Below are positions 1 through 11,641 of a stretch of 64,000 bases of DNA, piece after piece (positions within the stretch are counted from its first letter, which is position 1; every line of letters starts with the position of its first letter). Location of the stretch: NCBI GenBank assembly GCA_017311315.1, contig CM029647.1, forward strand, positions 2,736,576-2,800,575, read 5' to 3'. Position numbers and translations under genes: made by a program. Under the pieces are notes generated by a model. The model ran no database searches. It was given only the letters and a program-made list of their open reading frames with translations, and was not told the origin of the DNA. Source of the stretch: Dendrocalamus latiflorus. Its lineage: Eukaryota > Streptophyta > Magnoliopsida > Poales > Poaceae.

Positions 1-475
1 CTCAACCGGGCCATAGGGTTCACCCCATTCAAGCTACTATACAGCGACAAGGCTGTAACACCAAAGAAAATTAAGCTCGGACCTCTTAGGACCATAGCAG
101 TGCTAGATGTCAACACTCACCGGGTCTCGTTGGAATCAGCCAACGCCCTTCAGCAGGCCCTCAACATCAAACAATACCAGGTAGTGATGGCCAAAGTGTA
201 CGACAAGACTGTTTAGCCAAGGCCCATCTAGGTTGGCAATCTCGTCCTTAGGAAAAAGGCCAATCCAGATCTTGATGATAAACTGAGCTCCAAGTGGGAA
301 GGACCATACGAGGTCATCTGCACCACCCGCCTAGGATCGTTTCGGTTGCAGTCGCTCGACGTAGTCGAATCAAGCACAGCTAGACAAGGACAACCTCTGT
401 AAGTATTATGTGTAACGCTCCTGCGTGGAGCCCCCGTACTCCGAACCTTACCCCTAGTGTTTTTATATGGGGCCT
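1..475 (+). pseudogene. Ty3-gypsy polyprotein, integrase C-terminal remnant
   Basis: Frame 1 from the first base reads as the end of a gypsy-type integrase: a stretch of the type 'GFTPFKLLYSDKAVTP', then a region ending in a 'SKWEGPYEV' block, which is the conserved GPY-like motif of the integrase C-terminal domain. The frame is interrupted by stops near position 215 and beyond, so the copy is dead. The 5' part of the element lies outside the window. After the coding part the sequence passes into repeats typical of the tail of a large gypsy element. Family assignment rests on the motifs seen; the clade is not determined. Confidence 0.75.
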
Positions 476-599
476 ATTATGACGCCCCTACCATATTTTT
501 TTGAATGGGGTCTATTATGATGCCCCTCACCCCTTAATTATATATGTCTTTACTATGTATTATTTTGGTAAAATGTCTACGTTTAGCGAATCACGCACC

Positions 600-900
600 A
601 AGATGAGAGGATACTCGCCCTCCAAGGCCGCGTTGACAACAACTTACCCTCCGAGGCCCATTTGACGAATACTCACCCTCCGAGGCCAAGTTGACGAAAA
701 CTCACCCCCTGGGGCCGAGTAGACAAATGAATGCTCACCCTCTAGGGCCAAGTAACCCAACAAATGATCACCCTCCGGGTTGAGTTGATAAAAACTCACC
801 CTCCGAGGCTGAGTACACAAATGAACACTCCCTCTGGGGCCAAGTAAGTCAATGAATACTTGCCCTCCGGGACCGAGTTAGCAAAAACACACCCCATGGA
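600..900. repeat. Minisatellite in retrotransposon tail, about nine units
   Basis: About nine degenerate units of roughly 30-36 bp, each carrying a core close to 'CTCACCCTCCGAGGCC' followed by 'AAGTTGAC' and a short spacer. Units start near 614, 641, 668, 698, 733, 765, 792, 823 and 856. It lies directly 3' of the gypsy integrase remnant, so it probably belongs to the untranslated tail or LTR of that element. Confidence 0.75.
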
Positions 901-904
901 GATG

Positions 905-1320
905 GCGATGTTCTCACCTCCTCAACTTACTAGGCGCTTGCTAGCTTCATCTCAAGCACCAAGTTTTTTTCGATGGGAGACAAGGACATTCTTGCCTTCT
1001 TGACAAGGACATTCTTGCCTTCTTGACCTACTAAGCGCTCGCGAACTTCATGCTGAGCACCATTTTTTGATGGGAGACATCGATGTTCTCGCCTTCCTAA
1101 CCTACTAGGTGTTCACGAGCTTCATCTTGAGCACGAAGTTTTTTCTAATGGGAGATGATGACATTCTCGCCTTTTGGACCTACTAGGCACTTGTGAGTTT
1201 CATCCCGAACACCAAGTTTTTTCGATGGAAGATGACAACATTCTCGCCTCTCTGACCTACTAGGTGCTCGCGAGTTTCACCCCAAGCACCAAGTTTTTTC
1301 GGTAGGAGATGGGGTAATGG
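905..1320. repeat. Second minisatellite, units of about 70-75 bp
   Basis: Five to six imperfect units built on 'CACCAAGTTTTTTCGATGG', 'GACATTCTCGCCTT' and 'CCTACTAGGCGCTCG'. The unit is longer than, and unrelated to, the array just upstream. One unit contains an extra direct duplication of a 24-bp piece near 983-1022. This is probably the same retroelement tail. No coding potential is seen. Confidence 0.7.
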
Positions 1321-2179
1321 AATACCCCATGGTGAGAAACAATAGGTGAGCTTTATTGTAATATTAGACAAGTGACAACAATATAAGGACATCATCCTAG
1401 ATCAGTGAAAGAACAAGGGTAACTATAGCCCCTTAGCACCTTTGTCGAAGAGAGCCAGGAAGCCACTAGATGACGCAAGGGCATCCCAAGCCACACCAAG
1501 CCGATCGGTGTCTGAGCCAACATCATCCATTGTGTGAAAATGAGTCTCAACATGGGGCACAAAGAGTCTGCCCCCTGCCATTCAGGACGATGGCAATGAA
1601 AATCACAGCTGGTCCTCACCCCAACCATTTGCCTCCTGATTGTTGCTCGGACTTCGGAGCTCCGCATGAAGCTTGATGCTTAAACACTTGGCTCATGGAG
1701 GGTTGGTTCCTAAGCAGCCAGTGGTTAGTTTGTTTTGCCACACCATTGTCTGCAAGGATAGGAAGGAAGCCATTGTGAACACCTCATCACCACACAGCAT
1801 ACCCAAGAACAATGGACTCGGAGGCCCGCAACTCAATTGATAACAGAGTAGCTACAAAAGGGGTCAGCTCCCAGGAAGTACAAAAGGCTACATAGAAGGC
1901 CCTACTGGAATTCCAGTGCCAACAGGGACACTAAGGCATTCCAGTGCGCTAAGATACAAAACCTAGCAACTAGCATCAGCATACTTATAACAAGCCTCAC
2001 ACCTGACATGGACCAAGTCCCTCAAGGCCTCCCTCTCATGTGCTAGAGGAACCGCCCTTGGACGGTTGAGCATAGGCTCGGTGGATGAGCCCATCGAGAT
2101 AGCTCAACCTGTGCGAACTCCTAACCTGTGAGAAGGAGCGAACATGTTTGATGATCGCCTGTTGACCCCCTCTAGTTCG
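1321..2179. other. Unassigned repeat-like non-coding DNA
   Basis: No convincing gene. Overlapping short open frames exist on both strands between 1390 and 1680, but none shows a recognisable domain. The segment lies between two retrotransposon remnants and is most likely part of one of them. Confidence 0.5.
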
Positions 2180-4640
2180 ATGGAGGTCGACACCTTAACC
2201 ACGCACGCGCTGCCCCCTCGCCGTGACTTCAAAGAGGGTAGTGGTCTCCGTCGGCCCCTCCGCTAGGCGGAGCGGTATGCTCGCTTCCAGGAAGAGCACC
2301 GTGAAGGCTAAGGCGATGGCCGAAGGTGAAAAACTCCCAAGAACACCATCTAGTTCTCTCGCAACCTAGGCCCTTCCAATGCGATGAGGGGCCTCTAGGA
2401 TCTCTTGGAGAAAGAGGGCAAGATCGAGAACGCCGACTTTGTCATCTTGCCTAAAGCCGATGAGGACCGTCCCAACTTGGGGCTGGGGATGTTGTCATCT
2501 TCACCGTGCAATTCGAGGCTAGCCTCTATATTCCTTTGGTCAGGCTACTGAAAGACATGCTTGACATATTTGATCTTGAGGTCTTGCACCTTAATTTGGT
2601 CTCCTTCGTTCACCTTTCAGTGTACAAATGGGCGATACAGAGCCTAGGAGTGAAGCACCCTTCGATCGAGCTCTTTTGCTTTCTCCACTACACTTCACGC
2701 CTGGTGGTGTACTCCTACAATGATGTATGATCTTCATACATGGTGATCACCTTCCAGCTTTGTGGAAATCGCCAAAAGTTTGAGTTTCCTACTAGGGCCT
2801 ACAAGGCTAAGTGGGAATCATGGAGGGGAGTTGTGGTTTTACTACCTCTCCCAAGGATGGGGCTTGTCAGCACCATGAGAAAACCATTAGTGGATGGCTC
2901 ACTACACTTCTTTTCTGCCCTAGATTTGAAGCACATCGGTACCTGCTGTAGGGACTTGCTATGAAGTTCAGGTGCATCGGTACCTGCTGTACGGACTTGC
3001 TACAAAGTTTAGTAGATGTGGCCTTTTCAAAGAATTCTGCATGCTGAGGATCATTCCCCTTGGGTGAGGTTGGAACCTGCCTTTCACAGAGGGCAACACA
3101 TTGGGGTGCATTCATACCTTCCACGGCTTCGCCAAGTCCTAATGTGAGTCCCCCAGTTAGCTCTTTAACCCTTATGTCCATCCAGTCCCCGACCTTCCTC
3201 TAAGTTGAACTTGTAGGCTTGACGCTCCCTCAAGTAGAGATGACGACTGTGACTCTACATGGGCAGGAGACGAAGGTCGAACGTGGCGCTATGGAGGACC
3301 TGGTTGTGGAGTTTTGCCACAATCATGCATGTGAGATACTCGGCGTGCATGTTCCTGCTTGCTCACCCTTCGATGAGGATGGAGGGTCAAGGCGGGGGGC
3401 TAAGTGCCCCCACGAGTGCTTGGAGGACTCGCCTCTAGGAGCAGGCTTCCCCCGTTCCCAGTCTTGGGAGAGCTCGGCATCCCTTGTGGCTTGCCTTGAG
3501 CAGAGTCCGCTAGTGCCACATGCATCTCCTACCATCCCGGTAAAGGGAAGGGTCCCATGACTGGCCTCCCCCTGTTGGGTTCTCTAGGGTCACCTGCTTC
3601 CTCCCCAAATGTCACTTCGGCTCTTAGCTTGGAGGGCTCCCACAGGGGGGGGGGGCGATGGAGTGGCAGTGGGCTCTGTGCCTGTTGGCGTCCCCCACCC
3701 TTTTGCCCCATCAAAGTTGCTACCAGTCGACTCATCCCTGCAGGAGAGTTTGGACACCGGGGGTGAGTCCATGGAGGTTGACACTACAAGCACTACCTTG
3801 GCGTACACGCCAAGGCCCTGACGAATGAGACGGCCTCGAGACCCTACCTTGAGTGTGTGATTCCCACACCCATACCTCGCGAGGACACACCTCAACATGG
3901 GAGCTTAGGCACCCCTCTACTGGTTAGGGGCCGCGTCACCACCAATGACTTCGACTTGCCAAAGCCCATGGCTGAGTTCCTGAGTGAAGCCATTGTGTGT
4001 GCGGTACCTGCTGACCTTGAATTGGCCCTCAAAGTCAATCCTCTCAAAAAGAGGTAGGTGTTTTCTTCGATGGAGTGTGACCTAATGAAGGTAACAAAAT
4101 TATCCATTTACCTTGATTCGACAAGCTCCTGACCTCGACCCTCTTTCCTTGTAGAGCCTCCTTGCCTTGCGCAAGTTGCCTTCCATGCAGAACGACATCC
4201 TGATGGAGAACAAGAGGCTCATGAAGGAAGAGGAGGGTAGGGCAGTTGACGCTCAGTGGGAGCTGGATGCAGCCCATGAGACCATCATCGAGCTACATCT
4301 CAAGCTTGCCGAGAAGGAGTCTATTGTGGAGCATATTTTGCCATAGCTTGTTCCAAGTCACCGATGAGCAGGATAAAGTGACCACCATTGCTATCTCCAC
4401 CGCGAAGACGATGCACGGCCTCGTCCAAGATTTGGGCATCTCTGTAGAGCTCCCCTCCGGCTCACCAGAGATCACCAATAAGACTTGGCACAACTGGACG
4501 GGCGTGACTGGTGAGGTAGCTAGGGCATCGATGCCGAGCTTTCAGCACTACTGTGCAAAGGCTTCTGCCACAGTTCTCCTCACTTCCCTCCAGCTAGCCA
4601 GCTACCAACACTTCACTGCTTTCAGGGCACCCACGTCTTA
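2180..4640 (+). pseudogene. Decayed LTR-retrotransposon ORF1, gypsy-type transposon domain
   Basis: At 2506-2730 the translation 'FEASLYIPLVRLLKDML' followed by 'FDLEVLHLNLVSFVHLSV' resembles the plant 'putative gypsy type transposon' domain (Pfam PF04195 as I remember it), which sits in the first ORF of large non-chromovirus elements. Farther on, 4150-4345 reads as a charged coiled-coil segment containing 'LRKLPSMQNDIL' and 'WELDAAHETIIELHLKLAEK', followed by a frameshift into 4355-4640. Numerous stops and frame changes show that the copy is inactive. No reverse transcriptase or integrase is seen in this piece. Its relation to the integrase tail at the start of the window is unclear; I infer separate elements. 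Confidence 0.55.
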
Positions 4641-4835
4641 ACTAGAGCCATTCGTGATAATAGACTATCATAGATGGTTCTTAACCAGAATCGTCTGTGA
4701 TATTAGACTATCACAGATGGTTCTTAACTAAAACTGTCTATGTTGTATGTTATCACAGACACATAAATTCAGATAATTTAGAAATCGTCTGTGATGACAG
4801 TTTTGAGCTGTATGTGATGACATTTTTTAGTAGTG
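4641..4835 (-). mobile_element. CACTA-type transposon terminus
   Basis: Read on the minus strand from 4835, the sequence begins CACTACTAAAAAA, the classic end of many grass CACTA (En/Spm) transposons. It is followed by sub-terminal repeats of a motif close to 'ATCACAGACGATT' in both orientations at 4650-4810. The opposite end is not seen upstream, so this is a truncated end or one terminus of an element disrupted by later insertions. Confidence 0.65.
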
Positions 4836-5504
4836 ATTGAAACATTAAATACGCTTTATATTTATGGATAAAATCATTAAAAAAAACCCTATAAACTTGG
4901 ACGGAGAGAGTAGTGCTTAGGATGAGACATTGCATGGGTACAAAAACAAATGAGAAGACACGACTAAAACATGAATTGAGAAGTAGAGTAGCATCCATAG
5001 CATCAAACCCATCCAATAGATATGTGTAAGGGAGAGAGAAGATTAAGAGAGAAAAGGAATATTTATTATATGGACTTACCAATAAATATTATGTATTAAA
5101 GAGGCTATGTGTAATACTATTTTTAAATGATATAGAATCCCATATATATTACTTTACAATGCTATTTTTACGTGATATGGAATCGGATAAACATTTGCTT
5201 TGCAATGTCATCATTATGAGCAAAGGGACTTCCGAAGACGTGAGGACCCACTCGAAGGACCAATTGGTAAGGCGGATCATCCTTGCTGGTTGGACGACTA
5301 ATATCATGCCGGACCCAGTTATTGGTACCATCCCGTTCGAACGGTCCTGCAAATGGGTCCTTGTACAGGTATCATCTCCCCATCAACCGGTCCTTTCAGT
5401 GGGTCCTCCAACCACTGTTTTTATAGAAGATTTTGCATAGATAAAACCCATACTAGAACCTCAACCAGTCTATATATTATCTATCTAATCAGTTTGCAAA
5501 CTAA
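4836..5504. other. Intergenic DNA, no gene recognised
   Basis: AT-rich sequence with a Stowaway-like scrap ('GGACGGAGAGAGTA' near 4900). Short open frames at 5159-5440 show no domain I recognise. Confidence 0.4.
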
Positions 5505-5808
5505 GGGGCTGTTTGGTTTACCCTTGCAAACAAAACCAAATATGGATAAAGTCAATAAAAATGGACTACTATTTGGTTTGCTACTAAAATTTGATAGCAT
5601 CTATGAAAATTTGGTAATATCAATGAAATCTAATATCACAAGCGAAGAATTCGAGAGCGAGGAAATCGCTCACCAAAATTTTGGTAGCACTAATTTGATT
5701 TGATCACAATCCAAATAACACTCTTTTTGCCAATATTTGATTTTTCCTAGGTTTTGACTATACTAAAATTTTTGGTTTAGCTTATTTTGACCATCAACCA
5801 AACAACCC
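5505..5808. mobile_element. Tourist/PIF-Harbinger-like MITE with TAA target duplication
   Basis: A 304-bp AT-rich element with imperfect terminal inverted repeats: the left end starts GGGGCTGTTTGGTTTA and the right end reads ATCAACCAAACAACCC. It is flanked on both sides by TAA (5502-5504 and 5809-5811), the trinucleotide duplication expected of PIF/Harbinger-type MITEs. It has no coding capacity. Confidence 0.75.
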
Positions 5809-5852
5809 TAAGAACGGTCAAGATGACAAATTGGGGCGCACACAAAGTATAT

Positions 5853-6095
5853 GGCTCCGTTCTTTTCGGTTTTTTGCTTATGGCTTATGTTTGACTTATG
5901 TTATAGTAATTAACTTTCAAACAGAGTGTCTTTTTAAAGCGGAGTTTACAAGTCGTTTGTAATAGATATTGTATCGACTTCAGCTATATCGACCAAAATC
6001 ACACACGAATCTCTTTTTATACTCTATCTCGTAAACAGTCATAATACAAAATTTTAAACTACAAGATATAAACCACCGCACAAAAGAACGACCCC
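5853..6095. mobile_element. MITE, second family (TTCTTTT-ended)
   Basis: Ends with GGCTCCGTTCTTTTCGG on the left and CAAAAGAACGACCC on the right, as imperfect inverted repeats. Related sequence occurs at about 41886-42382, 55367-55590 and 60040-60210. The interior is AT-rich and non-coding. The superfamily is not determined. Confidence 0.5.
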
Positions 6096-8286
6096 TATGT
6101 GATCGCCAGGAAATCATTCAAGGTTAGGAATTAAGCACTAAGTAATTGGTGGGCCGATGAGAGTTCAGTCACGCAGAAATGTAAAGATTGTGTAATGTAT
6201 ATATCTTCGAATACACGTAACCTATATCTATTGTAATTAAGCACGATCGTATGTATATAGCAGTCATTGACGGCTCTTTTCCTTTTCCACAAGGTCAAAG
6301 CTAACTTTAAGCGTGCGTGCGTGCCTGAACAAGTGAAGGCTTTGAAGCTGATACAATGCATGTTTCTCATATTATAATGGATAAATAAGCACACCTTCTC
6401 TTCAAAATGTTACGCTAGCTGTTTAATTGTGTGTATATGATGGCTATTCTCATTCTCAAAAATAACTTGAACTGTACATGTATTTACTACCACAGAAATA
6501 TATATTGAACATTCTGGTAAATAAATATGTAAAACTTTTGTTAATCTTTATCCATATTTATTACAATTTATTCAATTCGAATTTATACAAGGAAAAGTGG
6601 AAAAAATATACAGCTTCATTTTTTTTAACAAAACGCTACTAGTATAGCTAGTTTAATATTCATCTGCACATTTTTGCAAACCAACGCGTATTTTAAATAA
6701 TTTTTCGTGTATAATTTCGATAAATTAATGGAGAATTGATGTTTAGTGGGTTGGGTAAATAGTGCAACTTTGTTACACTAAAATATATATACAACTTAAA
6801 AACCTCTCAATACCGCGGCAGCTATGTTTGAAAAACATTTTAACATTTTAAGGTCCTATTTGAAACATAAGAAATTTACATGAAAGAATTCTATTCCCTG
6901 AAAATCTGGGAAAATTGCCGTGTATCCAAACAAGGCCTGAAAACACACAAAAAAATTAAGGAAATATTTTAAAAGAAGTATGATGGATTTGGTCAAGATA
7001 TCTAAGAAGTTCCTCTTGGGTCAAATACAAGAGAAGATCCACAGGAAAATGAAACTTTGCTTCAGTTATACACGTACTGGAGATAAAAATCCGAGCATAA
7101 ATTAAATCAAATGGTAAAAGGGTTTCCTTACCAAATAAGTTTGCCCTTGTGAAGGGTCCTTGTGCATTCTAATCTTGCTCCTTTTTTTTTCATTTTTGGC
7201 TGTATATCAAGCCTCCTTTTATATATTTTTAACTCCTACTCTTTCCTTAATTACCAAATAAAAAGAGAGAGAGGTATGATCAGCCTCCAGAACTGCACAA
7301 ACTTCAAACTAAGAGTGAAATTCAACCCTTGCGAATGATTCAACAAACCCCCCAACAAAAAGAACAGAGAGCTCTCACGCAACAGCACGCAAGCCTGAAA
7401 AGTGCCTCTAGCACTAGCAAATCAAATCCCCAGCCTTTAAAGAAAAAAAAGGCCATTAATCCCAAAGAAAGGAAATTCTAGATGATCGAATAAATACATG
7501 TACAATGCACAACAGTGAGATCTACAAAAAGATCTGGGACCTATAAGAATAGTGCCGGGAATACTGCTTTTCCCATGCCTTCACAGTTTACTAGCATGGA
7601 AGGGAAGAATGTCCGCAAAACAAATGATGTGATGCTCCCCATAAACAACTGTTTTAATCTCCTCCCTGACCATTAAGCATCTCAACATGATATATCTCTA
7701 CCATGTATGCAAACATAGGCCACTGGTGCCTATGACATATGATATAAGATGCAGATCATGTAGCCTTTAATTAGCCCCAGCCCATTAGCTTAGTACTCCT
7801 CATGCATGCAAGTAGGATCATTTCACATATCGATGAGTTCAGTGCATTGTTTATTTGGCCTAAAGGTGGTTATTTTCTTACCACAAAGCATGCATATGCT
7901 ATACGTACTAATGACTTGATGGATCCTGCGAAACCGAATTAATCATGAAAAGAAGAGAGATCAAGATCTCGATTTGATTACATATAGTACTCCAAAGTAT
8001 GGTTTGCACAACATGCAAAAAGGGACACGGATATATATAATTCGTGCCGGCTATATATAAATAGGTAGATAGATTGCTTCTTAGCTCTTAATTAACCTGA
8101 GAATGGGCGCCATCTCCCCGAAGCTTCCTTCACTGAGTACCCCCTCATTAAGGACAAAGTGCATATCTCCACATCTTGAGAGTAGTAATCCACTGCACAA
8201 GACAAGTATATAACGCATAAAACACACGCATACATGCATGATTGCAATGCAACAATTTACTTACATCACTTACTATTTGTGGCGCT
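6096..8286. other. Intergenic and 3' flank of the LBD gene
   Basis: AT-rich, no open frame with a recognisable domain. A short scrap at 6849-6943 ('GTCCTATTTGAAAC' to 'CCAAACAAGGCCT') looks like a small MITE. The last few hundred bases before 8287 are presumably the 3' untranslated region of the minus-strand LBD gene. Confidence 0.5.
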
Positions 8287-8997
8287 TCACATGCGGCTGT
8301 CTCCTCCTTCCTTGTGATCCATCCCAATGCTCTCTGATCCTGAGGTGGTGGTGCTAATGGCGTTCACGGTCCAATTAGCCATGGAAGCGTAAGGCAGCAC
8401 GGGCGCCACGTCAGCGCCGACGCTACCAGCGTTGTTCCGCATGTAGTAGCATCCGGTGGGCGGAGGCACTATCCCATCGAGCCTCCGGCCGCCGTACATG
8501 CCGGCGCTTGCCGCGACGATCTGGCCGGGGCCTGGCATTGCCGCAGCGAGCCTAGGGGCGGCGGTGACGGGCATAGCGGTGGGGATGCCGACCTCGCCAC
8601 AGGCGTAGCGGAGAAGCTCGGCGTGCGCGGCGTCGAGCTCCTTCTGGAGGCGGTGGACCTGGCGCTGGAGCACGGAGATGGCGCCGACGCAGCCATAAAC
8701 GGGGTCCTTGACGCGCGCCTCCGCCTCGTAGGCGAGCGAGCTCACGGCGTCCTCGCGCTGGTGCGGCAGCAGCTCGTTGAGCAGCTTGGTGACGTTGCTG
8801 GCGCCGAACACCCTGTGCACGTTCGCGAACTTCTGCGGCTCCTCCGGCGGGAAGTAGGGCGCGAACACGCACCCCGGCAGGCACTTGCGCCGCAGGAACT
8901 TGCACGCCGCGCACGGTGACCCGGCCCCCGGCGTGGTCGCCGCCCCCGCGACCACCGGAGAGACGGCGGAGTTGCTGGTGCTCGACGAAGATGCCAT
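8287..8997 (-). CDS. ra2: LOB-domain transcription factor, probable RAMOSA2 orthologue
   Basis: An uninterrupted 236-residue frame. It has the LOB (AS2) domain in full: the C-block C29-x2-C32-x6-C39-x3-C43, the FGASNVTKLL GAS block at 64-73, and a leucine-zipper-like L110-x6-L117-x3-L121-x6-L128, which places it in class I LBD proteins. The Ser/Thr/Ala-rich N-terminus and the C-terminal ending 'SESIGMDHKEGGDS' match my memory of the RAMOSA2 group of grasses (maize ra2, barley VRS4), nuclear regulators of inflorescence branching and lateral meristem determinacy. The FIB-type aminotransferase gene about 14 kb away supports this, since both are close neighbours in rice as I recall. The start at 8997 is the first ATG of the frame and precedes the family N-terminus. 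The GC-rich coding region contrasts with its AT-rich flanks. The family is certain; the orthology is probable. Confidence 0.85.
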   Translation of the reverse strand: MASSSSTSNSAVSPVVAGAATTPGAGSPCAACKFLRRKCLPGCVFAPYFPPEEPQKFANVHRVFGASNVTKLLNELLPHQREDAVSSLAYEAEARVKDPVYGCVGAISVLQRQVHRLQKELDAAHAELLRYACGEVGIPTAMPVTAAPRLAAAMPGPGQIVAASAGMYGGRRLDGIVPPPTGCYYMRNNAGSVGADVAPVLPYASMANWTVNAISTTTSGSESIGMDHKEGGDSRM

Positions 8998-10110
8998 TGC
9001 CGGCGGGCTGGCTACCTATAGATGCGAATTAAAGGGACGTGTTGAATTGTTACTTCTTTTCGCAAAGAAATGCATGTTTTTTAACACTACTTCTAGGGTT
9101 AGGGTTTTCTTGGACTGAGGATCGTTCTGGGAAGGTAGGAGGAGGAGGAGGCGATTAGGGTTTGGGAGCTCAAGGTGTTCTTATCTGATCTTGCGCAAAC
9201 TTTGGATGCAAGGAATGGGGAAATTAGTTATATCTTATTTTCTTTTTTTGTAACTTCAGACGGGGGCACAGAAACTGTAGATTTCGTAGCAGTACGAATG
9301 ATTTGATATAGATGAGAATTAAGGGCCTGATGAAAACAAATGCATGGCTAGTGATCCACTGTATGAATGCATATGTGTGCATGTATGATGATATGGCACA
9401 AGCAGCACAATTTTCCAAGTAAAAATAACCTGATGTTTGCTCAAATCTCAAGGAGCATGGGTAATATATTAGTTGCAAGAAAAGAGGACTAGACTGCAAA
9501 CTTTCTTTTCTCAAATTTTTTCTCAGGTGCATCTAGCGAGCTAGCAAAAAACCTGCTCATCCTTACCTCTCTGGGGGTAAGAGGGAAGATAGATCTGATG
9601 AAGAAGGATAAAGAAATATTTGGGAGGAATTTTCTCTCTCCTTGTCGCTGCTTGTTTCTTCCAAGATCCACTGCTATGCAACAAGCTGCAGAATGGAAAA
9701 GAGAGGAGAACAAATAGAAATGGAAAAACAAACAAGATTAGTAATTCTTTCTCTGTTTAGCAGTGAAGCAAATAATTGTAGGAGGAGGTAGCATATGATC
9801 AGGTAGGAAAGCCTAACTCTCGTCTCTCTGGTAGCGATCTGTGGGAGAGAGATATAGAGGTCAGCTTCTCCTCCTACTACAACTGCAGCAAGGGAAAGGT
9901 GAGGTGTGTTGAGAACAAAATATGAAAAAGCAAGCCAGTATTGAATGAGGGAGTGAGAGTTGAAGAATATTATGGAAGCGTTGCAAAAAAGGCAGGGCAG
10001 ATAGAGAGAGAGGAGAGGAGAGGGAGAGAGAAAGGGAGTAAACAGATAAACAAGGACAAATCGAGATTAATGGCAGTACAAGCAAAAGTGTGAGGGTGAC
10101 ATTTGCCACT
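8998..10110 (-). promoter_or_regulatory. 5' leader and proximal upstream region of the LBD gene
   Basis: On the minus strand this is CT-rich, with a pure pyrimidine run matching the GA tract at about 10002-10035 and other CT-rich patches at 9560-9730 and 9840-9860. Such tracts are common in 5' UTRs and core promoters of grass developmental genes. A leader intron is possible but cannot be delimited from sequence alone. No clear TATA box was identified. Confidence 0.4.
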
Positions 10111-11181
10111 ACTCGTGAGAATATCTACCACAGTGCCTCCTCATCTCATCACCATTCACAAATAGTTCCTACTGCGTACGTGTAGCTAAAGAATTAATAT
10201 ACACGCCAATTTAATTAACCAGCGTACCCTAGCTGCATATTAATCTTGTATGTATACATATATACTCTTTTTTGAAAGCAACTTGTATGTATGTGCTCAC
10301 TAGCTGCCTTTTATCATGCTTATTATAAAGCACACGCAGCCGGTTTATAGCTTTTGCTTTGTAATGCCAGGCATTATTATTCTCAATTAGAACCAAGGAA
10401 AAAAATAGAAATTTCATATAGGTAATTAATAAGAGATTGAACGTTAATACAACAGTGACGTAGTACTAATTCCAATTCAGTATCTTAAACAGTCACGCTC
10501 TCCTTAAAAACAAGTAATTTCTCCTCAGTGCGTCCGATTTTAGAGTAATCATGGCCTCTCATGCGTGAGCGAGTTTGCTTAATTTTAATCCAGCGCTTTT
10601 CGTAGCACAATCATAAAGAAGCTAATTAACAATGTATGTAGCCACTGACACCGTGTGGCGATCAACAGCACACAGGCCTGGTGTGCGATGCTGCTATTAA
10701 CTAATTAATGCTTTGTTTATGGCTTCGATCTCATAATTAAAAGCGCGGCGGTATAATTCGCAATCATTAGTGAGGAACCCATCAGATACAAGTCGTCGGC
10801 ATGCATTGTCATGTTCCATTTATGCTTAGGGAATTAAGTGAGATTCTTGCTAATCAGATCTAGCTAGCTAGCCCCTATGGATGTTCTCCGGTTAATGATT
10901 AATTTTGGACCCAGAGCTGCACCAGTGTACAGTGTATAATACTTAAAATATCAAACAATGTACGTGTCACACGTTACAGCAATAATTGAATTTGCACATA
11001 GAATTCACTGATTCTAAATAGTACAGAAAGCATTGCCATGTACTGCGCATCTAACTCAAAAGATAATTCGTACATTTCTACTCATGGTTCAGCAGTGTAG
11101 CAGTCAAAGTTATTCTCGTTTCGATGAGATTGGAATGGATGGATTTTGTAGAAAATAACAAGTGCAATTCATCCAGAATTT

Positions 11182-11184
<3 letters not shown>
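10111..11184. other. Intergenic, upstream of the LBD gene
   Basis: AT-rich sequence without a recognisable gene or repeat family. It may hold distal regulatory sequence of the LBD gene, but nothing in it shows this directly. Confidence 0.35.
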
Positions 11185-11215
<31 letters not shown>

Positions 11216-11582
11216 AAAATTACATAAGGCACCATGGTGCCTAGGCACCAACATCCGATACACGTGTATGATTGATAATTTTTTTGAGTTTGGGTATGAA
11301 AATGTTTTATACCCTTGATATATTTATGGTAAGTAAGTTTTGAACTCAGTTCAAATTAGTTTGAACTACTTTTGAGTTCAATGCAACTACAGTGAGTATA
11401 TACCATAAAAATAGTTCAAACTAATTAAACTGAAGTTGAATTTAAATTTTTTCGGAGTTTGACATCTCAAATATACTTTTTTGTGGGTATATGAAGATAC
11501 CCACATCAAACGTTGCGAATCTCGAAGCAAATCAACGGGTATTGATATTGGTGCCTAGGCACCATGGTGCATGAAACACTCG

Positions 11583-11633
<51 letters not shown>
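11185..11633. mobile_element. Micron-like element inside a TA microsatellite, copy 1
   Basis: A core of about 370 bp (11214-11583) embedded between two TA dinucleotide tracts (11185-11213 and 11584-11633). Near its ends the core carries GGCACCATGGTGCCTAGGCACC and its inverted counterpart, forming imperfect palindromic termini. A second copy at 40643-41013 differs by only about a dozen bases and also sits in a TA tract. Obligate flanking by (TA)n is the hallmark of the rice 'Micron' elements. No coding capacity. Confidence 0.75.

Positions 11634-11641
<8 letters not shown>

Noticed and set aside
3219..3898. Cluster of overlapping 70-113-codon frames on both strands
   Set aside because: They lie within a decayed retrotransposon, are proline/serine-rich in all frames and show no domain; most likely chance frames in GC-rich repeat DNA.
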